Assembly (NCBI GenBank): GCA_009767595.1
Contig: VSDK01004678.1
Location: forward strand, 73,421-137,420
Source of the DNA: Symbiodinium kawagutii
Taxonomy: Eukaryota > Sar > Dinophyceae > Suessiales > Symbiodiniaceae
Reading direction: 5' to 3'
DNA length: 64,000 nt
Positions 53,207 through 64,000 of the stretch are shown piece after piece. Below the pieces are notes generated by a model, which was given only the letters and a program-made list of their open reading frames with translations, did not search any database and had not been told where the DNA came from. Position 1 is the stretch's first letter, and each line of letters starts with the position of its first letter. A program made the position numbers and the translations under genes.

Positions 53207-56200
53207 ATGCGGCAGGTTTTGAGCAAGGCCGACAGGCTGGATATCATCGTGCAAAAAAGTGCGGAAAGACCTGAGGGGCTGATGCAGCTGCTGATGCATG
53301 TGAAGCCGCCGAGTCATAGTTTCAACTCATTGGATTTCAATGAACAAATCGGTCGCAGCTTGGCTCAGAGCAAGCGCAGCTCCTTCCGTGATGCGCTTCC
53401 TGTCCTTCACGGAAGCAAACTTAGATTCGCTCCCCAGCATGCACTTTATGAAATTTCAAGCTTTCAGCGTCGGCAAACATGGCATCAGAGAATCTGAAAT
53501 CTGAGAAATTGTCCTACTCATCCTCATATTTCCTCAAATTTCCTCATGTTTCCTTATAGAATTTATATATAAATATAATATGAATCTATATGAATCTATA
53601 TGATACATCCTCATCCTTCAGTCTTCAGTTCCATCAACTCTTTGTGAAACCAAGGCTGCAATCAACCCTCACCTCCACGGAGGTAAATAAACAGGAGGAC
53701 GACTATGCGGAGAAAGAATCCCCACCAGGACAAGCAAGTCTTGGCCTTGGATGCCTTGGTCTCCAGGATCATCCTTTGGAATCCTTTAAGATCCTTAGTG
53801 AATCTTGGTGACAATGAGGCTACTCTTTGCAAAGCTACAAGGAGTTGTTTCCGGGATATCCTTTGTCAGACTCCCAGGGCGAAACCGCTGCACTTCCAAA
53901 CCTCCTTGAAGCAAGGCAGAGCGCACCGTACCTGTTTCCAGGCCAGCGGAACAGCCAGGGCAGCCTGGCTTTGCAAACGATGCTCCTCCAGAATTGTTGC
54001 GTGTCAGGGCCTCTCAGAGTTTCAGATGTTTCAGATGTTTCAGATGTGGGGTTTTCCAAAAGGTTTGAGGAATCTCAGAACGTTGGAAGATGGTGGAACA
54101 CCTTGGCTGCTTGATTGGTATAGAGGGTTTCAATATCTGATATGCGTGCGCTGCGGGAGTAGTGTTATCCATCATGAGATTGTCCCCATCAGCCATCCAA
54201 CACAATGGGTTTGGATAGGTTTTTTTGATAGGTCTACCAGGAGTCTACAAGAATGCTACTGGATTCTGGGACACCAGTTGTTTGTTTTCCAGCCAAAGGG
54301 AGCATCCTCTGACGACGTGAAGCCAACATTTCAGGCCATGAAGACCGTTGATGGCGAAAGTACCATTCTTTGTCCCGCACTCAGGTGAATCATATTGATG
54401 GTTTGTTTGTCTCCTAAATATGCATGGCTCGTCGTCTTGATACAGTTTGTACTCTCAAATCTGCCAGTGCTCAGTACATTCATATCATTTCATTAGATGA
54501 TATACCAAGAATTGCAGCATTGAGATACATTACAATTGCAGCATGGCATGGTTTGCAGGTGGAGCGTCAATGGGCGACAATCGAATCAGCTGTGGGGTGG
54601 GGACCCTGGGGACCTTTCCATGCCACTCAGCAGCTTCGTTCTGCTTGGACGTGACGTGCGGCTTGGCTGGGGGACAGGTTCACCTGTTTGATGATCCCAA
54701 GAGTGGAGCTCCTTACGTCGTTCCGTTGCCTGACACAGGCTGTGACCTGCACAGTTGTGGAAAGAGGAAAGCTGAAACTGAGAAAACAAAGAGGAGAAAA
54801 GGCCAATGAAAAGATAAGAAACTGAGACCAAACTCTCAAAGCTTTCATCTTTCAGTTTCAATCACTTTGATGATTTGATTGATTTTCTTGTCGTTTGTCG
54901 GTCTACAAGACTCACGGCCTTGTCATTGTGCCTGCAGTACTGGTACCTTCAAATCACCACTTTCCGCATCGGATTGCAGGTCGATACATGAAGGCAGTGC
55001 CACAGGCCGGATTGCGAGTCGCATGTATGGTAGTTTCTCAAGCCATAGGGGTACCCTCAAATCATCCACTGTTAGCCATTGATAGTAATAAACCAACCAA
55101 TATTAGGGGGTCCCCCATTTTGAGAAAGCATCATGTCTTGTTTGAAATGGTTCTCTGGGGCAATGTATTTGGCATTTCCTGCAGTTTGAGACAAATGCAC
55201 TGGCTTGGACTCCGAAAAGTTCAGGAAGTTGGAGATCCTCAAGATGTCGTTCAGGATGCAACAGGTGACGGAGTTGAACATTTGAAGAAAGTAGATCTCC
55301 ACACCGACGATTCTGCAGATTCGAAGTTTGAAGCATTCCGTATCAGAAGAAGTGAAGGTGGCCTTGGTGGCAGGATGCAGCAGTCCTCACTAGGACTGCA
55401 AAACACTATCTTGATCTATCTTGCTGCTCTTGCAGAACGCTGCACAGCCAAGAATCTCATACATCGCTAGCAGACTCCCAGGACCATGGACGCTTTTGCT
55501 GCAAGGCCAATGATGGATAGTTTCTAGCGTTTTGAGTTGCAATGGTACTTCGCTGGTGGACAGTTTTCCCGTGGCCAAGCTTCATCCGCATTCCGGGGAC
55601 AACAGGATCTGTAGGCGCAAACTTCAAGCGGTCGCCACACCGAGTTGAGAGTTTGAACACCTGCATCAGGTAATGGAATGGCGTTTCCTTCAAGAACTCC
55701 AAGGCAGCCCTTTTCCAAAGAGTGGCAAGATTATATAGTTAGTTGGTAGCAGCTTTCATCAATTTTCATCCCGGCAGATCTCTGCAGCTCTTACATTTGC
55801 ATTTTACACGCCCTTTGCATCCTTTGCTAGGAAATGCTTGTGTTGTATTGGAGGCAGCGGAGATGTTCCTTTCTGGAGGTTCCCCATTTGTACATACAAA
55901 CTGCGCCGAAATGCCTGCAGCAACTGCGAACCGAACGGATGTTGAGTCAAAAGCAACTGGGGCTGAGACAAGAAGAATTTCCAGAATCAGATGAATCAGC
56001 CATCAGAAGAGGGAGAGAGAGTCCTTCTTTCAACCATTTCTATCCATTTCTTAATTTTTTCATTTCTACGTCTGAAATTCGCATGCCTTGTCACTTTTAG
56101 GATGATCGCAATCTGCTTCAAGAGCTTCTGAAGCCGAGTGACACACAAACTGTGCCGCTTTTTCCATGGCTCTTGCAGCGCCGAGTGTAGATCTGGGGCA

Positions 56201-57220
56201 TAGCAGCAGACGGGTGCACAAAACAGTTGATTCCAACAGGCACCGGCTGAGTCACCTCACTCGATTTGCCTCACTTTTGAGGAGTTGAGAGCAAGTCTGA
56301 ATGCTTTCATTGCTTTCTGTAGTTTGTTTGTCCACTAAGGAAGGGTCTCAAGTCTCAAGAAACATGCACTTTGGAGGGAGACTAGCCCATGCCTTCGTAT
56401 GATTCCTCTCTTTGGGCACAGGTCAGATCTCTTATCGCACCCCCACTGGGCGACTTTGGTCAGGCAAAAACGCACCAGAAGAGGATGGCGTACACCATGG
56501 ACGGGCACGCGGACATGCCTTGGACCCCAGAAAACATTTGCCAACACTTTCAGAAACAATTTTATTCATTTTGATCAGTAGCTGTGAATTCAATTAGTGC
56601 ACTCTGGGTGCTGCAGATCAAGAGTTTGTATTTCAAAAGCAGCAGTTTCTTTTCCCCAATTTTGATGATCTTAAATCCATCTTGGATCTTGAAGCACCTT
56701 GAAACATATTGAAACATTAAGATATGCCCTGGAAGCAATCTTCAGGCCAGGGCTGGTCGTGAGGAACACTTTCCTGGAATTCTCTGGCCGGGACTGGCAT
56801 CCGACCGGTCAGCACATGTCAACGCTGAAGGGCAGCATGGACGAGCATCTGGATTTTAAGCCAAAAATCATTCAATTGTCATGATTTTTGACCTGATTTC
56901 TAGCTTGACATGTATAATTTGACATGATTTCATGCAATTAGACCTTAATTCTCGAAGGACCCGTACATGGATTACGAGGAGAACCGGCCTGGAAGGACTT
57001 CGATTCGCGCTTGGACTTTTCGCATCACGTGAAGATTTGTGAGTTGCAGAAGCTTACTGAGCTCTGCGAGGACCAGGGCATACTCAGATATTTCAGACAA
57101 CAAGTTGCCCTGGAAGGCTGGGTAGATGAGGATGTGGCCTCGAAACTTTCACAAGCCGTGGCCATATGCCATCGACCAGTAGTTGGCAGCTTCCCAAAAC
57201 TTTTTGTGGATCGGCCATGA
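53207..57220 (+). other. Scattered exon candidates of an unidentified gene
   Basis: Exon-like pieces on the + strand: 53207-53490 (MRQVLSKADRLDIIVQKSAE), about 54290-54380 (KGASSDDVKPTFQAMKTVDG, before AG|GT), about 54682-54738 (VHLFDDPKSGAPYVVPLPDT between two AG|G sites), about 55250-55380 (VQDATGDGVEHLKKVDLHTD), about 56745-56830 (VRNTFLEFSGRDWHPTGQHM) and about 57020-57220 (LTELCEDQGILRYFRQQVAL, TGA at 57218). RNTFLEF resembles a motif common in dinoflagellate proteins of unknown role. Whether these belong to one gene is unknown. Confidence 0.35.
55027..55134. mobile_element. Foldback element family A, best copy
   Basis: ATGGTAGTTTCTCAAGCC ... GGGGGTCCCCCATTTTGAGA AAGCATCAT, about 108 bp with inverted ends and GGGGTACCC / GGGGGTCCCCC inner arms. 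Too short to encode a transposase. Confidence 0.75.
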
Positions 57221-57959
57221 CTCTCCGATGTAGAGATTACAGTGGAAGTTTTGTGCTCTTGGACAGTGAATGAACATGTCCCGTGCTTTGGTCAGTTTCC
57301 ATGCTATGCTGTAGTCTTATGCTGTCGGTTACAGTATTTGTGTGGTTGAAAGTCTGATTTTTTCAGGTTCCACTGTCAAGCGGCACCGAACTTGGCCGCC
57401 CTGGCCTTTTCCAAATCACAAGGCGCAGAAGCAGCTTGTGCTGTTCATCATTTCCTCATCACTTCGGTCACGTCTGGAACATGTTTGAAATGGTTGCGAC
57501 ACAAGGGGAGGGATGACATTGAATTATAAAAAGTGGCAGTAAGATGGCATACGTAGAAAGGTATCAATACAATATGCCTGATCGCGGCGTTTCTAACCGC
57601 CAAAAATGCAGTTTGAAAAAAAGATGGCACCTCCAAAACAACACCATGACCCTCTCCACCCGGACTACCACCAACATGGACCGTGGAGGTGTGTGGAAAA
57701 TTTTCTAAACATTTCCGGAATGTAACAGATGCTACACCGTGTTCCCATAGATAGAGAGAAAGATATGTGCAACATGTTGCTGTTGCCCCACAAATGAATT
57801 AATCCCCCTCAACTTGAAAACATTTTTCCCCAATGAAAATCAATTGAGAACTCAGTCCAAAGCAGAACACCTTGGAATCTAATATGTTCCCTGGATATCA
57901 AACATTAATTCGGGAAAAGAAATCAATGAAAATGATATTTTAAACATTAATACTTACTT

Positions 57960-60300
57960 TTAAAATGTTTTGTCAGTAGAAAACAGTTGAAATTCATGGG
58001 GCTGTGCAATCCTAGATTCTATGGATATTTCCGCGGGCATTCTGATGGCACATCCAGGACTCTACATGCACTGATTGGTCAAAATTTGAAATTTCACCTG
58101 TATTCCTGATCCTTGGATTCCAGTCTCATCTGAAACGTCGCGATTGCTGAGAGCAGGTCGCATGCAACCAACAATGAATTTGAATCAATTGGTAATCATT
58201 TTTCAATGGAGATCAATTGGCAATCAAATGAAAGCCAGTTTGGAATTGATTTCAAAATTTCAGTTTCCGTTTGAAATCCTTTAAAGCATTGCAAGGCAAT
58301 ATTTTGAATTGTAAGAAATCACTGAAAATTCAATGGTTTTTGCAATCCTTGATTCTGTGGATATTCCCGGAGGCATTCTGATGGCACATCCGGGGCCCAC
58401 TGTGCACTCATTGGTCGAAGTCTGAAGTTTTCACTTGCGTTCCGGATCTGTGGTTTTCAGCCTCGAGCCTCATTTGGGCTCTTTGCAAACGTGGTAGGTG
58501 TTGAGACCAGGTGACAATGAATTGAAGTTTGATTTTGCTGCAATGGAAATGAATCAGAACCAAATTGAAAAACAATCTTCAATAAACATCGATGAAAAAT
58601 TGTTTAAAATCAGTTTCAGTAAATTTGCAATAGTATTTCATTTCAAATCCATTCCATTTCAAGTCTGTAAGCTACTATTAGTCAATTTCTCAACGGAAAT
58701 CACTTAAATGAAAAGTTACGGGGTTGTGCAATCCTTGATTTTGTGGATATTCCCGGGGGTATTCTGATGGCACATCCAGGACCCAATGTGGACTGATTGA
58801 TCGAAGTCGGAAAGTTTTATTTGCATTCTGCATCCTTGGTTTCCAGTTTGCTTTTGAGAGGTTGAAACGTGGCAATTACTGAAAGAGGGTGAACACCTAT
58901 GAAGAGCAGTTGTAAATCAATGTTTAATCATTTTTGCCAAAGGAGGTCATTAAAAACCAATCTCTACCCATATGCTCGCAATAGAATCAATGAAAAAATG
59001 TTAAAAACATGTTTTGAAATAGCCTACCAACACTCATGTTTGAAATGTTTTGTCAGTAGAAAACAGTTGAAATTTATGGGGCTGGGGAATCCTAGATTCT
59101 ATGGATATTTCCGGGGCATTCTGATGGCACATCCAGGACTCTACATGCACTGATTGATCAAAATTTGAAATTTCAGCTGTATTCCTGGTCCTTGGAATCC
59201 AGTCTCATCTGAAACGGGGCGATTGCTGAGAGCAGGTCGCATTCAACCAAAACTGACTTTAAATCAATTGGCAATCATTTTTCAATGGAGATCAATTGGC
59301 AATCAAATGAAAGCCAGTTTGGAATTGATTTCAAAATTTCAGTTTCCGTTTGAAATCAATTAAAGCATTGCAAGGCAATATTTTGAATTGTAAGAAATCA
59401 CTGAAAATTCAATGGTTTTTGCAATCCTTGATTCTGTGGATATTCCCGGAGGCATTCTGATGGCACATCCGGGGCCCACTGTGCACTCATTGGTCGAAGT
59501 CTGAAGTTTTCACTTGCGTTCCGGATCTGTGGTTTTCAGCCTCGAGCCTCATTTGGGCTCTTTCCAAACGTGGTAGGTGTTGAGACCAGGTCACAATAAA
59601 TCTAAATTTGATTTTGCTGCAATGGAAATGAATCAGAACCAAATTGAAAAACCATCTTCAATAAACATCAACGAAAAATTGTTTAAAATAAGTTTCAATA
59701 AATTTGCAATAGTATTTCATTTCAAATCCACTCCATTTCAAGTCTGTAAGCTACTATTAGTCAATTTCTCAACGGAAATCAGTTAAAGGCAAATTTTGAA
59801 ACAAGATTTTCAATGGAAACCGATTGATTAAAAGTTGCGGGGTGGTGCAATCATTGATTCTGTGGATATTCCCGGGGGGATTCTGATGGCACCTCCAGGA
59901 CCCAATGTGCGCCAATGTATTAAAAGCTGAAATTTTCACTTGTATTGATCCTGTACTCCTGATCCTTGAGTTCCAGTCTTATCTAGAAATTTCGAAACTT
60001 GATAATTGTTGAGAGCAAATCAAAGTTAATTCAAAATGAATCAAATAAACATTAGTGAATTTGTGTTTGAATAAAGCCAAGTTCGGTAAAGTACACAATT
60101 TTCTTCAAACCCCATCAATTTACAATATTTTGTTCAGTTTTCACAAGAATGCATTGAACATCACTTGAGTTTCCATGAGAATCACTCCAAAAGAAATGTT
60201 CTCAATGGAAATGGGTTAAGAACAATTCTAATGTCTTTGCTCTGTTAAAAAACAATATTAAAATCATGGGATTGTGCAATCCGATTCTGTGGACATTCCT
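57960..60300. repeat. AT-rich higher-order tandem repeat, ~1079-bp unit of three monomers
   Basis: A core containing GATTCTGTGGATATTCCCGG and GGCATTCTGATGGCACATCC recurs at about 58015, 58346, 58733, 59090, 59425, 59852 and, degraded, 60278. Spacing is 330-430 bp. Positions 57962-58700 and 59041-59780 align at an offset of 1079, giving a three-monomer unit. Between cores the sequence is rich in CAAATTGAAAA, TTTCAATGG and similar A/T runs. Paired 69-codon open frames (58498 and 59577) arise from this repeat and are probably not genes. Confidence 0.85.
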
Positions 60301-61371
60301 GCGTGCGGCCTGTTGGCCCGTCGAGGATTTTATCTACGCTGATTCATCGAAACGTTGACTATTGAAATGCATTCTTTTATTTCTAATCTCACCCTTGGTT
60401 TCCGAATCATCCGCGGCTTTCGCGGCACAGTTTATTGTTCCAAATCAGTTTCCGTTTTGAAATCACCCAGCTCTTTTTCAGCTTCATCCAGTTTCAGTTT
60501 ATGAATAAATGCATAAATAAGCTTTAATAGGTATATCAATAAAGGAAAAACAGTCATAAATAGCTCAATAGATGCATAAGCCATGAGCCAAATATTTCTT
60601 TCAATACTTAGAATCAGAAATTTCCTTTTTTATGTACACATATCGGCTTACAGTTAACGTCCGAGACGGACAGGTCCTGAGAGTTGTGACTGCAGAGATG
60701 TGTGTTTGTGGGTGGCCACTCTAGTTTGGCTCCTGTTTTTTTCTTGTGCTCCACAAATGATGGCACATCCAGACCTCCACCCCTGGGATTGCCTGCGATT
60801 TCCGGGATCCAGTTGTGCCATCTATTCTTATTTGAAAACATGTGCCAACAATTTGCCACTTTTTATACATTTCAATAACATGCTGTCATTCGCTGTCAGG
60901 AAGAGGTTTGCCTCAGAGCACGAGGAGCTTGATGGTTTTGATCTTCCCGATCTTCCATCTGCCATGGGCTGAGAGCACTGGGCGACATCACTGGAACATC
61001 GACGGAGCTCAGGTTATCGAGGAGAATCCTGCAATGATTCCCCAAGAAGCTGGATCTCGGGCAACGAGCTGAGAGCGTCGATGATTACTGTCACACTGCA
61101 AGGTGAAGCTTCATAAGCTGATTTAAATTACCAGCTGACCAAACAGACATATCACATTTCTACGGAGATCTCCAAGCATGAACCAGAAACCAATCATGAA
61201 GCATCCGCCATCAACCGCTGACACCCAGCATTTTGCAGCTACATCCATTCACTGATACGACATGCGACCGCATCCCAGGTCCCACCGCAATTTCCGGCAT
61301 CTCTTCTTGGCCTCGGGTGCGGCGATCGAATCCATCAGATGCCCATAGAATGTCCATTGACCAATCTGGCT

Positions 61372-61474
61372 GTGGGTCAATATTAAGCAACCAATAATGG
61401 GGGTACATAACCAACAAAACTATAGGGAAAACAATGGTTAATGATAGGGGAACCAGGGGTACGGGGTTTTGACC
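61372..61474. mobile_element. MITE-like element family B, second copy
   Basis: GGGTCAATATTAAGCAACCA ... GGGGTACGGGGTTTTGACC. Same orientation as 15953-16054 and over 80% alike by eye; the common core is AATGGTTAATGATAGGGGAA. Confidence 0.7.
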
Positions 61475-62327
61475 GACTGCCATCTGAGTAACTTGAAATC
61501 TGAGTGCCAGGCCCTGTGCAAGCCTGATGCCTCACCTTGGCTATGGTGCATTGCGGAAAGCTGAGACTTTGCTTCGAGTGAAGAAAACTCGAATGATTTG
61601 GACCGTATGGGTTCCCCCAAACAGATTCCTGTGACAATTCTAATGACCATTGCTGCTGGTTGTTCAAGAACACTTAGTCAATGCTTAATGACGCTGTTTA
61701 GGCCTATCAAACATCAATAGGCCAATAGGTGGATGGTCATTCAACTATTACAATTAGTGATGGTGAGAAGGTCTTACAGTACGTATGGCTGATACGCACA
61801 TACTGGGAACATCATTGTCCGAATGCGTTTGGCCACTCAAGACAATGCTGTGGGTAGTTCGTCACCCGCAGTGCATCGATGTGCATCGTGTTATTGGTCT
61901 GATGCCATTTCAAAATTCCTGTGCACATGTGTCGTTTAGACATTTTTGAGACGCTCATGTACCGGCAATCTAAACATACCTAAACTACGTTTGGCCGTGC
62001 CAAATGCTTTGAGCTCAACTTGACCGGGGCACTTGAGCTAGTGAGTGCTACAAACAAGGTCTGATTGCCTCTGGAAAAAACATTTGCAACGCGCATATCT
62101 TGTTTGATGGCTCTTATCTTGTCTCCCTTTCTGACGGGCTGCTACTTCACTGCAGTTACATTGGATTTGTTGGCACGAGTTTTCAATCGGTGACCGAAAC
62201 TTTTGACTTCAGGCGGTTAAGCATTCAAGGTGGGCCTGATCAGCCTGCCCAAGATGATGAGCCGAACCAGAGTGACATCGGGTACGCAGGGAATCCGGCT
62301 GAAAACCGGATGTCACTCTTATTCCGC

Positions 62328-62486
62328 TCATCATTTTGGGAGCCATCTGAGTGTCAGAAGCAGACAGACCGCTGCGAATATACAGAACCCGGCGGAACCG
62401 AGCAAGACGGTTCCATCTTGTTTGGTTCCTCTGAGTTCTGTGTGGTCTGTCTGCTTCTGAGACTCAGATGGCTCCCAAGATGATGA
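62328..62486. repeat. 159-bp near-perfect hairpin
   Basis: Left arm TCATCATTTTGGGAGCCATC and right arm GATGGCTCCCAAGATGATGA are inverted over about 43 bp, and the centre is also inverted (ACAGAA..GGAACC..AAGA / TCTT..GGTTCC..TTCTGT). It sits between two units of the Trp/Asp-rich repeat. Confidence 0.85.
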
Positions 62487-62920
62487 ATGGGACATGAATG
62501 GGCCTAACCAGATTGACATTGGATACCCTCTGAATCAGGCCGAAGACTGGCAAGAGAATCCTTGGGAGGAGTGGCTCCAGATAGGCTACTCGCAAAAGGC
62601 AGAACCCGTTCAGGCAGTGGAATCGTTTGAGCAGTTTGCAGGGCAAGATGGCGATTGGAAGAACCAGCAGGAAAGGCTTGGGGACACACTCCCAAGGTGA
62701 GTGGCACGAAGACTCTGGATCCCAGCCTGTTGAGACTTGTCACGGAGACAGCGGGTTGCCCGGCAACCTACAGTATAAGTGAAAGCACTTACACTAAAGT
62801 CTACGGACAGCGGATTGCCCGGCTTGTCATAGACTGTCCATAGCTCGTCCCAAGGAATCTCGACATTCTGGAATCATGGCCAAGATGATGAGCAACCTGG
62901 CGACCTGTGTGCAGAGTGGA

Positions 62921-62965
62921 CAGGAGTGCCCTGGGAAAATGATTCATTTTTCCAAGGCACTCCTG
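62921..62965. repeat. 45-bp hairpin
   Basis: Arms CAGGAGTGCCCTGGGAAAAT and ATTTTTCCAAGGCACTCCTG pair at 18 of 20 positions with a 5-base loop. Confidence 0.8.
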
Positions 62966-62993
62966 ATCAGATCAGTAGCCCAAATCCCTATTA

Positions 62994-63040
62994 GACCAAG
63001 ACGCATACTGGCAAAGTCTTTGCCATTCTGGGTCTTGGTC
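62994..63040. repeat. 47-bp hairpin
   Basis: Arms GACCAAGAC...TGGCAAA and TTTGCCA...GTCTTGGTC pair at about 18 of 22 positions. Confidence 0.75.
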
Positions 63041-63540
63041 TAAGAGAAATGGTGGCAAAAGGACTCACACAACTCAAACCGCCAAAGCTGGGATGATGCT
63101 TGCTTGGCATTGCTTGGCAAAAGAGCAAAGACCCATGGCACCAAAGCAACGAGCACTGGCCCGAAGATTCACACAACTCTCAGCACCAAAGTTGGGAAGA
63201 TGATTGGCAGTCCAGCGAACCATGGAAAGACGGGCAATTAATGTACTGTCAACGAGCAATTTCTCAGAAGGATTGCGTGAATAGTGCCATTCCACGCAAT
63301 CCATGTGCAGCATGATGCAGTTGACCTGCGGCAGTCAGACGATCAAGAGGAGGCTTGTGGCATCTTGTGGCGGCTGGGGATAGCTTGGCCTCAGCATCAC
63401 ATGAATGTCATTCATGCGACACTGCGGCCAATGTACAGCTCCATTTTCCGGCTGAATTCGTAGAATGCGGCTTTTTCGAGGCTGTTTTTGCAGCCCATGC
63501 CGATGTAAAGCCTCTTGGGTTCGAAACCTTCCTCCCCTGA

Positions 63541-64000
63541 ATCTTACTGTTCTTATCTATTTTTTTTGTTTTTGCCGATATTCAGATGTCATTGAAGATC
63601 TCACGCAAAAGCTATTTGCCTGGTCTTGAAGGTCTCGTTGAAACGCAAGGGAAGCGCGCAATCTCTTGCGATGTGAATGTTTTTAGTTTCCAAATCCATA
63701 GATTTTTCGTTGTGGCCAGGGATGGCTTGATGCTGCGCTGGATGGGTTCCGACTAGAAATGGCCCAAACATATTCAGAAACGGTGAATATCAAAATTGAA
63801 ATAGATACAAACAACATTCTTGGGAGACTCACAAACTAATAACGGTTTTCAATTTAATGTTCCCGTGGATGTCGCGCACTGCATTATGGCTTGCGTGCCA
63901 ATTCTTTTTGTTGGCTAATGTGAACTCATTGTGCGGATGATGAAACTAATGTCAAATTACAGGAACTTTCCTCGAGGAAGGCCTTCGTTGCGATTTCAAG
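63541..64000. other. No recognisable feature
   Basis: No open frame of note or repeat was seen on either strand. Confidence 0.4.

Larger units (their letters stand above)
60888..63540 (+). other. Exon pieces of an unidentified Trp/Gln/Asp-rich repeat protein
   Basis: Pieces share a biased composition and a repeated pattern: about 62232-62312 (AQDDEPNQSDIGYAGNPAEN), 62467-62697 (DDEWDMNGPNQIDIGYPLNQ, then AEDWQENPWEEWLQIG), about 62878-62990 (GQDDEQPGDLCAEWTGVPWE) and about 63102-63240 (WQKSKDPWHQSNEHWPEDSH then NSQHQSWEDDWQSSEPW). Units resemble QDDE..PNQ.DIGY..N.AE and HNS..QSW.D.W. Pieces near 60895-60970 (FASEHEELDGFDLPDLPSAM) may belong. The frame changes between some units. Function unknown; low-complexity acidic proteins of this kind are often disordered. 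Confidence 0.4.

Noticed and set aside
58498..59786. Two matching 69-codon open frames in the AT-rich repeat
   Set aside because: Their similarity follows from the 1079-bp repeat; composition is A/T-driven and no splice or domain support exists.

Overview
The window looks like nuclear DNA of a peridinin-plastid dinoflagellate, probably of the Symbiodiniaceae/Suessiales type (inference). Four things point there. (1) A nuclear, intron-containing gene for plastid ATP synthase subunit a (atpI) sits in a tandem array and carries a signal-peptide exon ending in the FVAP motif known from dinoflagellate plastid presequences. (2) Many introns start with GC rather than GT, and almost every acceptor reads AG|G. 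(3) Every recognisable gene lies on the + strand. (4) Introns dominate, and repeats and multi-domain RNA-binding genes fill the space. A run of ten N at 38293-38302 is an assembly gap. No rRNA, tRNA or CRISPR array was recognised.

Layout. 1-8105: three tandem head-to-tail atpI copies; the first loses its 5' end at the window edge and the third has a diverged last intron and exon. 8106-18652: mostly non-coding, with short tandem repeats, copies of two foldback (MITE-like) families and a few exon-like pieces near 14.2-14.7 kb. 18653-34293: one long gene for a coiled-coil protein with an SPxFG-repeat head, a DER-repeat tract and about 40 small exons. 35051-52866: a modular RNA-binding gene (three cold-shock domains in one exon, Gly-rich linker, a fourth cold-shock domain cut by GC-AG introns, an RRM cut by large introns, a Gly/Cys-rich tract and a final cold-shock domain). 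43774-51743: a nearly complete tyrosine-recombinase (DIRS/Ngaro-like) retrotransposon sitting inside an intron of that gene. 53200-57220: scattered exons of an unidentified gene. 57650-60300: AT-rich higher-order satellite-like repeat. 60900-63540: exon pieces of an unidentified Trp/Gln/Asp-rich repeat protein, crowded with hairpins.

How the parts relate. The atpI copies would each supply the proton-channel subunit of plastid CF0; introns and exons are almost identical between copies while the spacers differ, so recent duplication or gene conversion keeps them alike. The retrotransposon encodes a Gag-like set of ORFs, then RT, RNase H, a cytosine-methylase-like domain and a tyrosine recombinase; a G7 run with a frame change and a 2A-like GDIEPNPGP motif lie between the RNase H and recombinase parts. 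Its ends form split direct repeats (A ... B A B A B), as expected for elements that integrate through a circular intermediate. Because it lies between a GC donor and an AG acceptor that join two halves of one cold-shock domain, the host gene could still be spliced across it.

Exon boundaries were set by hand from family homology and splice signals; only those described as exact should be taken to the base.
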